DNA from: Aedoeadaptatus ivorii
GTDB lineage: Bacteria; Bacillota; Clostridia; Tissierellales; Peptoniphilaceae
DNA length: 64,000 bases
Reading direction: 5' to 3'
NCBI RefSeq assembly: GCF_030815095.1
Contig: NZ_JAUSWF010000010.1
Location: 1-64,000 of the forward strand
Shown here: positions 15,706 through 23,934 of the stretch, piece by piece
Layout of the letters: every line of letters begins with the position of its first letter
Position numbering within the stretch: position 1 is the stretch's first letter
Made by a program: the position numbers and the translations under genes
Notes under the pieces: generated by a model
The model's database searches: none
The model's input: only the letters and a program-made list of their open reading frames with translations
Told to the model about the DNA's origin: nothing

Positions 15706-15777
15706 TAGGCTCACCTCCTTGGCGCCGTATCTTTCATAGAGTAAATACGCAGGTAGGGCTAAAATATTACAAAGAAA

Positions 15778-16653
15778 TCAAAAAAAGTTTCCGCGCGTAT
15801 CGCAATCCCCGTATTGCACGTAATGGGAAAAGAGAATGCGGCGGTGGTCTTCGGTGGCCGTATCGCGATAGGGATAGGCTTGCAGCGCGCCTTCTTCATA
15901 GCCGACATGGGTGAGGACGCCTTGTTTTACCACAAAGTGCCGGTTTCCCGCCGGCGTCGGTTCGCAGAGGACATGTGTATCCGAAAGAAAGGCGTCGTAG
16001 AGGAAGAGATTGCGGCCGAGGCGGCTCGCCTGGCGATGCATCACCTCCAGCGTCTCGGCCCGCTCGAAGTACAGTGCCGCGACGGATTTCTTCTGGAGCG
16101 TTCGGATCGCATCGAGAAAGGCGGAAAACGCCGCTTCGTCGGAAAAGATCGCCGCAAGCCGCGCCTCGGTCTGCGCCGCCTCCGCCGCCGTAAGCCGGAG
16201 GGGCAGGGGATGATAGGCGAGGGGGTCGTCGAAGGGAAAGAGATGGCGAAGAGACAAAAAGAATTCCCGTAGAAAGGATTCTTTTTGCACCGGGCCAAAT
16301 CCGCCGGGGGCGAGGCGATACAATAAGGGCGCTCTTCGATCCGGCACAAAGCGAACGGCGCGTATCTCGCGCTTTAACATACGGTTATAGGGCGGTTGAA
16401 GGCGCTTGATCTCGCGTTCTTCGGCGAGCATGGCCTCGAGATGAGAGGGGGTGTATTCGATGCCCACGGCGTCGATCCGCGCCACCATGTGGCGGATCTT
16501 GGGGGCGTGATGGGATCCTCCGAAATATTGGCGCACGCGATGTCTCAGTTGCTTGCTTTTTCCCACATAGAGGAGCGCGCCGCGGTCGTACATTTTGTAA
16601 ATGCCCGGCCTGGGCTCGATACGGGAAAGTTCCGATAATTGCAATAGTTCCAT
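15778..16653 (-). CDS. GIY-YIG nuclease, Cho/UvrC N-terminal-like
   Basis: 291 residues, close to the size of E. coli Cho. The GIY-YIG domain spans about 12-95, with PGIYKMYDRGALLYVGKSKQ, R38/R41 in LRHRVRQYF and an HLEAMLAEEREIKRLQPPYN segment with the catalytic glutamate region. The remaining 190 residues have no UvrC RNase H-like or HhH domain. Cho-type proteins make the 3' incision in nucleotide excision repair; a full UvrC is not in this window. AGGA lies eight bases before the ATG. It is a single gene between the sigma operon and the FMN riboswitch. Confidence 0.85.
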   Translation of the reverse strand: MELLQLSELSRIEPRPGIYKMYDRGALLYVGKSKQLRHRVRQYFGGSHHAPKIRHMVARIDAVGIEYTPSHLEAMLAEEREIKRLQPPYNRMLKREIRAVRFVPDRRAPLLYRLAPGGFGPVQKESFLREFFLSLRHLFPFDDPLAYHPLPLRLTAAEAAQTEARLAAIFSDEAAFSAFLDAIRTLQKKSVAALYFERAETLEVMHRQASRLGRNLFLYDAFLSDTHVLCEPTPAGNRHFVVKQGVLTHVGYEEGALQAYPYRDTATEDHRRILFSHYVQYGDCDTRGNFF

Positions 16654-16755
16654 ACCGTTATCCTACGCCGATAGACAGAGATACACAAGGGGGTTTACAA
16701 GAAAGGGAGTCCGTGGTATATTATTGAAAGGAAAACATTTCCTAACTGCATAGAA

Positions 16756-16865
16756 GTTCTTCAGGGCGAGGCGCAATTCCTCACCGGTGGTCATAGTCCA
16801 CGACTCGAAAGATTGAATCGGTGTAATTCCGATACCGACGGTATAGTCCGGATGGGAGAAGAATC
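16756..16865 (+). promoter_or_regulatory. FMN riboswitch (RFN element)
   Basis: It carries the conserved RFN blocks in order: TTCAGGGCGAGGCGCAATTC, CCTCACCGGTGGTCATAGTC, then a variable stem, ACCGACGGTATAGTCCGGATG and GGGAGAAGA. FMN binding should shut off the rib operon. CCGGATGG at 16848-16855 is perfectly complementary to CCATCCGG at 16900-16907, the 5' arm of the downstream terminator, so the ligand-free RNA can form an antiterminator. Confidence 0.96.
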
Positions 16866-16901
16866 ATAGGCAATACTTGTATTGCCCTGAATTTGCGTAC
16901 C

Positions 16902-16929
16902 ATCCGGAGCCCCGTGCTCCGGATTTTTT
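16902..16929 (+). terminator. Riboswitch-controlled terminator
   Basis: ATCCGGAGC pairs with GCTCCGGAT around a CCCGT loop, followed by T to 16929. The ribD ribosome site GGGAGG begins only three bases later. Confidence 0.92.
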
Positions 16930-16941
16930 ATGGGAGGCAAT

Positions 16942-18027
16942 ATGGACGAACGTTTTATACAGAGAACCCTGGCGCTTGCGGCGAAGGGAAGGGGACATAC
17001 AAAGACCAATCCCATGGTTGGCGCGGTCCTGGTACGGGACGGGCGGATTCTCGCAGAGGGCTATCACCGCGCCTACGGGGCGGACCACGCCGAAGTGGAC
17101 TGCCTACGGCGAGCCAAGGAAGATCCCGCCGGCGCCACGCTCTATGTGAATCTGGAGCCCTGTTCGCACCACGGCAAGACGCCCCCTTGTGTCGACGCCA
17201 TTGTGCGGGCAAAGATCGCCCGGGTCGTCGTGGGGATGGAGGATCCGAACCCGAAGGTGGCGGGTGGCGGCATCGCCCGGCTCCGCCAAAGCGGCGTCGA
17301 GGTAACCACGGGCGTACTGGAAGCGGAATGTGCGCATCTAAACCGCGCCTTTATTACGGGCATTACAAAACATAGGCCCTACATACTCGCCAAGTACGCC
17401 GCCACCGTCGACGGGAGAATCGCCACCCGAAGCGGCGAGAGCCAATGGATCACCGGCGAAGCGGCCCGCAAAGACGGCCACCGGCTTCGCGGCGAAGTCG
17501 ATGGAATTCTCGTGGGAACCCGCACGGCGCTCTTAGACGACCCGCGTCTTACCAACCGAAGCGGCGAAGGCAAACAGCCCGTCCGCATCGTCTTGGACCG
17601 AATGGGACGACTGGACGCGGGGGCAAAGCTCTTCGACGGCGAGATCGAAACGGTGGTCTACACCGCCCGCATGGACCGAAAAAAGGCGGATCGCCTTGCC
17701 GAGCAGGGCGTCGCGGTGGTCTTTACTGAAGAGCGCGACGGCGTACTCGATACCGCTTCGTTTCTCGAAGATCTCTACGACCGGGGCGTCGGTACCCTCT
17801 TGGTCGAAGGAGGCGGGACGCTCCACGGCAGCATGATCAAAGGCGATTTCGTCGACGAATTCGTCCTCTATCTCGCCCCGACCTTACTGGGCGGCGGCAG
17901 AGAGGCCGTACGCGGCGAGGGCGTCGAGTTTTTGAAGGACCGCAGAGAATATGTCTTTACGGAAGTGGAGCGCTGCGGTTCGGACCTCAAGATACGCGGG
18001 GTGAGAGCTTGTTTACAGGAATCGTAG
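16942..18027 (+). CDS. ribD: Bifunctional riboflavin deaminase/reductase RibD
   Basis: 361 residues from the ATG at 16942, which follows GGGAGGCAAT; an in-frame ATG at 16930 abuts the terminator and has no ribosome site. The N-terminal deaminase domain (about 1-145) has the zinc motif HAEVDCL and EPCSHHGKTPPCVDAI. The C-terminal reductase domain (about 150-361) has KYAATVDGRIATRSGESQWI and VEGGGTLHGSMI. It converts the pyrimidinone from GTP cyclohydrolase II to 5-amino-6-ribitylaminouracil phosphate. It is the first gene of ribD-E-BA-H and overlaps ribE by 19 bases. Confidence 0.97.
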   Translation: MDERFIQRTLALAAKGRGHTKTNPMVGAVLVRDGRILAEGYHRAYGADHAEVDCLRRAKEDPAGATLYVNLEPCSHHGKTPPCVDAIVRAKIARVVVGMEDPNPKVAGGGIARLRQSGVEVTTGVLEAECAHLNRAFITGITKHRPYILAKYAATVDGRIATRSGESQWITGEAARKDGHRLRGEVDGILVGTRTALLDDPRLTNRSGEGKQPVRIVLDRMGRLDAGAKLFDGEIETVVYTARMDRKKADRLAEQGVAVVFTEERDGVLDTASFLEDLYDRGVGTLLVEGGGTLHGSMIKGDFVDEFVLYLAPTLLGGGREAVRGEGVEFLKDRREYVFTEVERCGSDLKIRGVRACLQES

Positions 18028-18647
18028 AAGAAGTCGGAACGGTTGCGCATATGCGCCGCCGGGGCGAGAAGATCGAGATCGAAGTCGCCTGCAAAACCGT
18101 CCTCGAAGACGTGGCGATCGGCGATTCGATCTGCACCGACGGCGTATGCCTCACCGTCACCGCCTTTTCGGAGGACCGCTTTCGGGCGGATATGATGACC
18201 GTGACGGCACAAAAATCGGGTCTGGACCGATTGGCACCAGGCGCCTCTGTAAATCTGGAGCGGGCGCTCCTTCCCACTACGCGCATGGGCGGGCATATTT
18301 TGCAGGGCCATGTGGATACGGTGGGCACCGTCGCGGGAATCTCGCCCCACGAAGGCGGCTATCTCCTCTCGGTGAAAGTCGATCGCGACTGGTTTCCCTA
18401 TTTTGTCGCCCAGGGCTCGGTGGGGTTAAACGGCGTCAGCCTGACCGTCGCCCGCACCGACGCCGATGGGTTTACGGTATCGTTGATTCCCGAGACCCTC
18501 AGAGAGACCAATCTGGGCACATTGGAGCGGGGTTCTCCGATCACGGTGGAATTCGACATCGTCGGCAAGTATATTTTAAGAGCAAAAGAATGTCATACAA
18601 AGGGCGGGGGGATCGATATGGATTTTCTTCGCAGAAACGGATTTTAG
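18009..18647 (+). CDS. ribE: Riboflavin synthase alpha subunit
   Basis: 212 residues starting at TTG 18009 (MFTGIVEEVGTV), within the end of ribD. The two lumazine-binding repeats show as MFTGIVEEVG...DGVCLTVT in the first half and GGHILQGHVDTVG...NGVSLTVA in the second. It dismutates two 6,7-dimethyl-8-ribityllumazine molecules to riboflavin and 5-amino-6-ribitylaminouracil, working with RibH encoded downstream. Confidence 0.96.
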   Translation: MFTGIVEEVGTVAHMRRRGEKIEIEVACKTVLEDVAIGDSICTDGVCLTVTAFSEDRFRADMMTVTAQKSGLDRLAPGASVNLERALLPTTRMGGHILQGHVDTVGTVAGISPHEGGYLLSVKVDRDWFPYFVAQGSVGLNGVSLTVARTDADGFTVSLIPETLRETNLGTLERGSPITVEFDIVGKYILRAKECHTKGGGIDMDFLRRNGF

Positions 18648-18656
18648 GAGGATCGT

Positions 18657-19886
18657 ATGTGGAGCACAGTTGAAGAAGCAGTCCGCGCACTGCAAGCGGG
18701 AAAGATGATTTTTGTATTGGATTCCGAGGACCGGGAAAACGAGGGGGATATGATCGTCGCCGCCGAGACCTGTACGACGGAACAGTTAAACTTTATGGCG
18801 ACCCATGCCCGCGGACTGATTTGTATGCCCATGAGCAAAAAAGAGGCGGACCGTTTGAAGCTCGCCCCCATGGTCTATCAGAATACGGACAATCACGAGA
18901 CCGCATTTACCGTATCCATCGACCACGTCGAGACCGGAAGCGGCATTAGCGCCGTAGAGCGCGCCATGACCGCGAGAAAGGCGGCGGATCCCGAAGCGGC
19001 GCCCACAGATTTTCGCCGCCCGGGGCATATGTTCCCCTTAATCGCAAAGCCCGGCGGGGTGCTGGAGCGCGAAGGCCATACCGAAGGTACGGTGGATCTC
19101 TTGCGCTTGGCGGGGCTTACCGAAATCGGACTCTGCTGTGAAATTATGGAAGACGACGGCGAAATGATGCGAAGAGACCGCATTCGGGAGATGGCGAAAG
19201 AAGCGGGCGCGCCGCTGATCCATATCGAACAGCTCAAGGAATACCGCAAGACCCACGACCCGCTGGTAGAATGCGTCGCCAAGGCGGATATGCCGACCAA
19301 ACACGGCCATTTTACCGCCTACGGCTACCGCAACCGCCTAAACGGCGAGCACCACGTGGCGCTCGTTAAAGGCGAGATCTCGGAGGACGAAGAGATCTTA
19401 TGCCGCGTGCACTCCGAATGCCTTACGGGCGACGCCTTCGGCTCCTTGCGCTGCGACTGCGGCGATCAGCTCGCCAAGGCGATGGAGCGGGTTTCGGAAG
19501 AAGGCCGCGGCGTCGTGCTCTATATGCGCCAGGAAGGCCGAGGGATCGGTTTGTTGAACAAACTCAAGGCCTACGCCCTTCAGGATCAGGGGATGGACAC
19601 CATTGAGGCGAATCTCGCCCTGGGCTTTCCGGAAGACGCGCGGGAATACTATATCGGCGCGCAAATCCTTCGGGATCTCGGCGTCCGAAAGATCCGCCTG
19701 CTCACCAACAATCCCGATAAGGTCTACCACTTGAACCAATACGGCATGGAAATCGTAAAGCGCGAACCCATCGAGATCCATTCCCAGGCGTGCGACCACT
19801 TCTATTTGGAGACCAAGGCGAAAAAGATGCACCATTACTTGGACGAATTTAACACCGGCGAGACATCCGAGGAGGCCATGCGATGA
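18657..19886 (+). CDS. ribBA: 3,4-DHBP synthase / GTP cyclohydrolase II fusion (RibBA)
   Basis: 409 residues. The DHBP synthase domain (about 1-205) has DSEDRENEGDMI, THARGLICMPM and GHTEGTVDLLRLAG. The GTP cyclohydrolase II domain (about 206-409) has the zinc ligands in VHSECLTGDAFGSLRCDCG, the RQEGRGIGLLNK loop and LLTNNPDKV. The fusion makes both inputs of the pathway. AGGAGG precedes the ATG, and the ATG of ribH overlaps its last codon and stop. Confidence 0.97.
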   Translation: MWSTVEEAVRALQAGKMIFVLDSEDRENEGDMIVAAETCTTEQLNFMATHARGLICMPMSKKEADRLKLAPMVYQNTDNHETAFTVSIDHVETGSGISAVERAMTARKAADPEAAPTDFRRPGHMFPLIAKPGGVLEREGHTEGTVDLLRLAGLTEIGLCCEIMEDDGEMMRRDRIREMAKEAGAPLIHIEQLKEYRKTHDPLVECVAKADMPTKHGHFTAYGYRNRLNGEHHVALVKGEISEDEEILCRVHSECLTGDAFGSLRCDCGDQLAKAMERVSEEGRGVVLYMRQEGRGIGLLNKLKAYALQDQGMDTIEANLALGFPEDAREYYIGAQILRDLGVRKIRLLTNNPDKVYHLNQYGMEIVKREPIEIHSQACDHFYLETKAKKMHHYLDEFNTGETSEEAMR

Positions 19887-20344
19887 TTACGATTGAAGGA
19901 AAATTGACGGGACGGGGCAAAAAATTCGCCATCGTCGTCAGCCGTTTTAACGATTTTATTACCGGAAAGCTCCTCGACGGGGCGCTGGACTGCCTGATCC
20001 GCCACGAGGTCGAAGACGACGACATTACCCTGATCCGCGTGCCTGGGGCCTTTGAGATCCCCCTCGCCGCTCAACGCCTCGCAGAAAAGGGCGAATACGA
20101 CGGCATCTTGTGTTTGGGCGCGGTGATCCGCGGCGCCACCACCCACTACGACTATGTCTGCAACGAAGTCTCCAAGGGCATCGCCAAGGTATCCTTAGAC
20201 AGCGGTGTTCCCGTGGGCTTCGGGGTCGTCACCACCGAAAACATCGAGCAGGCCATCGAGCGGGCCGGCACTAAGAGCGGCAACAAGGGATACGATACGG
20301 CCATGAGCGTATTGGAAATGGTCGATTTGTTCGACCGCATTTGA
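19883..20344 (+). CDS. ribH: 6,7-dimethyl-8-ribityllumazine synthase
   Basis: 153 residues, full length. The lumazine synthase signature is seen in VVSRFNDFITGKLLDGALD, the VPGAFEIPLAAQRLA loop and CLGAVIRGATTHYDYVCNE with the catalytic histidine. It condenses the RibD product with the RibBA product and forms an icosahedral capsid in relatives. It is the last gene of the rib operon, with a terminator 30 bases downstream. Confidence 0.97.
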   Translation: MITIEGKLTGRGKKFAIVVSRFNDFITGKLLDGALDCLIRHEVEDDDITLIRVPGAFEIPLAAQRLAEKGEYDGILCLGAVIRGATTHYDYVCNEVSKGIAKVSLDSGVPVGFGVVTTENIEQAIERAGTKSGNKGYDTAMSVLEMVDLFDRI

Positions 20345-20375
20345 TTGGCGGAATTTGAAAAATATGTAATAATAG

Positions 20376-20408
20376 GGGAGAAAGACGAAGGTCTTTCTCC
20401 TTTTTTTT
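20376..20408 (+). terminator. Terminator of the rib operon
   Basis: GGAGAAAGAC pairs with GTCTTTCTCC across GAAG, followed by eight T. Confidence 0.92.
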
Positions 20409-20491
20409 GTATTTTCAGAAAGAAAAGACGAAGGATGCACGCATTTCTTCAAAATAAGATCAAGTTTGTAATCTATACATTAAGAGTGCCA

Positions 20492-20517
20492 AGTTTATTT
20501 AAACTCTATGTTATAAT
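20492..20517 (+). promoter_or_regulatory. Probable promoter region of the ACT-DUF711 operon
   Basis: A consensus TATAAT lies at 20512-20517, 24 bases before the ACT gene. No clear -35 box is seen. A perfect dyad, AGTTT-ATTT-AAACT at 20492-20505, occupies the -35 region and could be an operator. Confidence 0.45.
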
Positions 20518-20540
20518 ATTGGAAGTGAGGAGGGGTTATT

Positions 20541-20810
20541 ATGAAAGCAGTTGTCAGCGTCTTGGGACGCGATCAGATCGGCATTGTCTATCGCGTCACC
20601 GAGCAATTGCAAAAACACAAATTCAATATTTTGGACATCAGTCAAACCATTGTCGACGGCTATTTTACGATGATTCTCGTCGTGGAACACGCCGACGAAA
20701 ATTTTGCCTTAGAAGAAGTCGTAGAAGAGTATCAGTCCCTCGGCGAAGAGTTGGGCTTGGATATCCGCCTGCAACACGAAGCGCTTTTTAGCAGAATGCA
20801 CCGCATTTAG
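20541..20810 (+). CDS. ACT domain protein (UPF0237)
   Basis: 89 residues, a single ACT domain: MKAVVSVLGRDQIGIVYRVT, then ILDISQTIVDGYFTMILVV. It belongs to the small UPF0237 family encoded just before DUF711/PFL-like genes in Gram-positive anaerobes and streptococci. ACT domains bind amino acids or other small ligands, so this probably senses a metabolite for its partner. GTGAGGAGGGG precedes the ATG. Confidence 0.93.
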   Translation: MKAVVSVLGRDQIGIVYRVTEQLQKHKFNILDISQTIVDGYFTMILVVEHADENFALEEVVEEYQSLGEELGLDIRLQHEALFSRMHRI

Positions 20811-20823
20811 GGAGGGGATTTTC

Positions 20824-22179
20824 TTGGATCGTTCTTCTATTCTGGAAACCATACATATGCTCGACCACGAGAATTTGGATATCCGCACGGCGACGATGGG
20901 CATTTCGTTGCTGGACTGCATATCCGACGACGCGGACGAGGTATCGGAAAAGGTATACGCGAAGATTACCGCATTGGGCAAAGACCTGGTCGAGACGGCC
21001 GATGCGGTTGCCGCAAAATACGGCGTATGTGTCGTAAACAAGCGCATTTCCGTAACGCCCGCGTCTCTTTTATTGCCCGGCGGCAGCCGCGAGGACTATG
21101 TGAAGCTCGCTAAGTCTTTGGATCGGGCCGCCATTGCCATCGGCGTCGACTTTATCGGCGGGTTTTCGGCGCTAGTGCACGGCGGTATGACCGCCGAGGA
21201 GAGAAATCTGATCGAGGCGATTCCCGAGGCCTTGTCGTCGACCGAAAAAGTCTGTGCGTCGGTGAATGTAGGCAGCTCCAAGTCGGGGCTGAATATGGAC
21301 GCGGTGCGGATTATGGGCGAAAAGATTATCGAAGCGGCGAAGCTTTCTTCCGCCGACGACTCTATCGCCTGTGCGAAGCTCGTGGTCTTTGCCAACGCCG
21401 TCGAGGACAATCCCTTTATGGCAGGGGCATTCCACGGGGTGGGTCTTTCGGATCACGTGCTCCATGTGGGCATTTCCGGACCGGGGGTAGTGAAATCCGC
21501 CCTGGAAAACTATCGCGCGGACCGCTTCGACGAGCTCGCCCGCGTAATCAGCGAGATGGCCTTTAAGATCACCCGCATGGGCGAATTGGTGGGAAAAGAA
21601 ATCGCCGAGCGCCTCGACGTGCCCTTCGGCTCCATCGACCTATCGCTTGCCCCGACGCCGGCGGTGGGCGACAGCGTCGCGCGGATCCTCGAAGAGATCG
21701 GCATCGGCCGGGTGGGCGGCCACGGCACCACGGCGGCGCTTGCGCTTTTAAACGACGCGGTAAAAAAAGGCGGCATTAACGCCTCGGCCCATGTAGGGGG
21801 CTTAAGCGGCGCGTTTATCCCGGTCTCCGAGGACGAGGGCATGATCGATGCGGCCGCAGCGGGCGCATTGGGACTCGATAAACTCGAAGCCATGACCTGC
21901 GTCTGTTCGGTGGGTCTCGATATGATCGCGATTCCCGGCGATACGCCCGCATCGACCATTGCGGCGATCCTCGCGGACGAGGCGATGATCGGCATCATCA
22001 ATCACAAAACCACGGCGGTTCGCATCATTCCCGTCTGCGGAAAGGGAGTGGGCGACGGCGCCGTATTCGGCGGCCTCCTGGGCGAGGCTCCCATCCTTCC
22101 CGTACACGAAAACGACTGTCGTCGATTTGCGGCGCGCGGCGGATTTATCCCCGCCCCGATCCACAGCTTTAAGAACTGA
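20824..22179 (+). CDS. DUF711 (UPF0210) family protein
   Basis: 451 residues, full length for UPF0210, a conserved family with a PFL-like fold and unknown activity. It starts at TTG 20824 (MDRSSILETIHMLDHENLDIRT), as the ribosome site GGGAGGGG is well placed and no ATG fits. Conserved stretches include VNKRISVTPASLLLPGG near 78, SSKSGLNMDAVRIMG near 150 and VGGHGTTAALALLNDAVKKGG near 297. It is translated with the ACT-domain gene 13 bases upstream, presumably its regulator. Confidence 0.92.
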   Translation: MDRSSILETIHMLDHENLDIRTATMGISLLDCISDDADEVSEKVYAKITALGKDLVETADAVAAKYGVCVVNKRISVTPASLLLPGGSREDYVKLAKSLDRAAIAIGVDFIGGFSALVHGGMTAEERNLIEAIPEALSSTEKVCASVNVGSSKSGLNMDAVRIMGEKIIEAAKLSSADDSIACAKLVVFANAVEDNPFMAGAFHGVGLSDHVLHVGISGPGVVKSALENYRADRFDELARVISEMAFKITRMGELVGKEIAERLDVPFGSIDLSLAPTPAVGDSVARILEEIGIGRVGGHGTTAALALLNDAVKKGGINASAHVGGLSGAFIPVSEDEGMIDAAAAGALGLDKLEAMTCVCSVGLDMIAIPGDTPASTIAAILADEAMIGIINHKTTAVRIIPVCGKGVGDGAVFGGLLGEAPILPVHENDCRRFAARGGFIPAPIHSFKN

Positions 22180-22206
22180 CGTCTTTGCCGTCTGGAAAGG
22201 AAAAGA

Positions 22207-23259
22207 ATGACAGTCTCTATTCAAGAATTTATCGCTATGATCAGCGAGGACCCGGCTATTTTTATTACCGCTTTGCTCGTCCTCGCCGTTATTTTTGTAA
22301 ACGGATGGACCGATGCGCCCAACGCCATCGCCACCGCCGTATCCACGCGGTCCATCGAACCGCAAAAGGCCATTTATATGGCGACATTGTTCAATTTTCT
22401 CGGCGTATTCGTTATGACCTTTCTCAATGCGAATGTCGCCGAAACCATCTTTAATATGGTAGACTTTAACGGCAACAACAACGAGGCGGTCATCGCCCTG
22501 TGCGCCGCCTTATTCAGTATCGTCATCTGGGCGACTGCCGCCTGGTACTTCGGGATTCCCACTTCGGAATCCCACGCCCTGATCGCCGGTCTTTCCGGCT
22601 CTGCCATCGCCCTGCACGGCGGCCTTGCCGGCATCAACGGCGCAGAGTGGATCAAAAACATCTACGGCCTGGTGCTTTCGACGGTATTGGGCTTCGGCAT
22701 GGGTTATATCGTGGTCGAGGCGGTAAAGCGCATCTTCTTTTATGCCGACCGACGAAAGACCAAGCGATTTTTTAAGAACGGACAGCTGATCTCGGCGGCG
22801 GCCATGGCATTTATGCACGGAGCGCAGGACGGCCAGAAGTTTATGGGGGTATTTATGCTCGCCATCAGCCTGGGGGCCGGCACCGGAAACGCCGGGCATT
22901 TTATCATTCCCTCCTGGCTGATGATTCTGACCTCGCTCGTCATCGGCTTCGGCACCAGCATCGGCGGACTTCGGATCATCAAATCCGTCGGGATGAATAT
23001 GGTCAAGCTGGAGACCTACGAAGGGTTCGCCGCCGATATGGGGGCGGCGATCAGCCTATTGTTCGCATCGATTACCGGGATCCCCGTCTCCACCACCCAC
23101 ACCAAGACCACGGCGATTATGGGCGTGGGCGCCTCCAAGCGCATTCGCAATGTCAACTGGGCAGTCGTTCGGGAGATGGGGCTGGCGTGGGTGTTGACCT
23201 TTCCTGGCTGCGGGTTGATCGGCTTTATAGTAACGTATATCTTTATCAAAATTTTCTAG
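22207..23259 (+). CDS. pit: Inorganic phosphate transporter, Pit family
   Basis: 350 residues, about ten membrane segments. Both PiT signature repeats are seen: VNGWTDAPNAIATAVSTRSI near 31-50 and AFMHGAQDGQKFMGVFMLAI near 200-219, plus the TTHTKTTAIMGVG segment near 298. These proteins import phosphate, or metal-phosphate, with H+ or Na+. A PhoU-like DUF47 gene follows after nine bases, the usual regulatory partner. AAAGGAAAAG precedes the ATG. Confidence 0.94.
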   Translation: MTVSIQEFIAMISEDPAIFITALLVLAVIFVNGWTDAPNAIATAVSTRSIEPQKAIYMATLFNFLGVFVMTFLNANVAETIFNMVDFNGNNNEAVIALCAALFSIVIWATAAWYFGIPTSESHALIAGLSGSAIALHGGLAGINGAEWIKNIYGLVLSTVLGFGMGYIVVEAVKRIFFYADRRKTKRFFKNGQLISAAAMAFMHGAQDGQKFMGVFMLAISLGAGTGNAGHFIIPSWLMILTSLVIGFGTSIGGLRIIKSVGMNMVKLETYEGFAADMGAAISLLFASITGIPVSTTHTKTTAIMGVGASKRIRNVNWAVVREMGLAWVLTFPGCGLIGFIVTYIFIKIF

Positions 23260-23268
23260 GAGCATTCC

Positions 23269-23895
23269 ATGAGAGAAAGAAAGTTCGACTATTTTCAGAA
23301 GTTTAGCGATATGACGGATCGCGCGACGGCGGCGGCCAGACTGCTCAGCGACATCTTAAACAATTACGATCACACCAAGCTGAAAGAAAAGACCGAAGCC
23401 ATGAAGCGCATCGAAAACGACGCGGACCATACCATGCACTCGATTATGAATCAGCTGGCCATCGAATTTTTGCCGCCCATCGAGCGGGAAGACATTATCG
23501 AAGTGACCCAAAAGCTCGATACGGTGGTCGACAGCATCGAGGAGATCCTCTTGGGTCTGTATATGTATCGGGTGCGGGAATTGATCCCCGAATGCATAGA
23601 ATTCGGCGAATTAATTCTGGAGGGCACGCTGCTATTGGAAGAGCTGGTGTTGGAATTCAGCAACTTCAAGCGCTCCAATGACGTAAAGGATCGCATTATT
23701 CACATCAACTCCCTCGAGGGCAAGGGCGATGAATTGTACTTAAATTCCATGCGCGCCCTCTTCGACTTTACCGGCACCTTCGACCCCCGCCGCATCCTGA
23801 CTTGGAAGGAACTCTTGACGGTGATGGAAAACTGTATGGACAGCATAGAAGGTGCGGCGAACGAATTCGAATCCGCCATGTTAAAAAACCAATAA
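23269..23895 (+). CDS. DUF47/PhoU-like phosphate transport regulator
   Basis: 208 residues, all-helical. It has the DUF47 pattern with AMKRIENDADHTMHSIMNQL near 43 and PPIEREDIIEVTQKLDTVVDSIEE near 65-88, carrying the acidic clusters that bind metals in PhoU-like proteins. It is encoded directly after the Pit transporter, so it probably adjusts phosphate uptake. The ribosome site is TAGGAGC. Confidence 0.93.
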   Translation: MRERKFDYFQKFSDMTDRATAAARLLSDILNNYDHTKLKEKTEAMKRIENDADHTMHSIMNQLAIEFLPPIEREDIIEVTQKLDTVVDSIEEILLGLYMYRVRELIPECIEFGELILEGTLLLEELVLEFSNFKRSNDVKDRIIHINSLEGKGDELYLNSMRALFDFTGTFDPRRILTWKELLTVMENCMDSIEGAANEFESAMLKNQ

Positions 23896-23899
23896 ATAC

Positions 23900-23934
23900 A
23901 AAAACCGGTCCCTAGCGTTTAGGACCGGTTTTTT
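23900..23934. terminator. Bidirectional terminator between the phosphate operon and the helicase gene
   Basis: AAAACCGGTCC pairs with GGACCGGTTTT around a ten-base loop, with T on the plus strand and A-rich sequence upstream giving T on the minus strand. The helicase TAA stop lies in the loop region. Confidence 0.9.

Noticed and set aside
15814..16272. Plus-strand ORFs opposite the GIY-YIG nuclease gene
   Set aside because: They are antisense shadows of a clear nuclease reading frame and lack ribosome sites.
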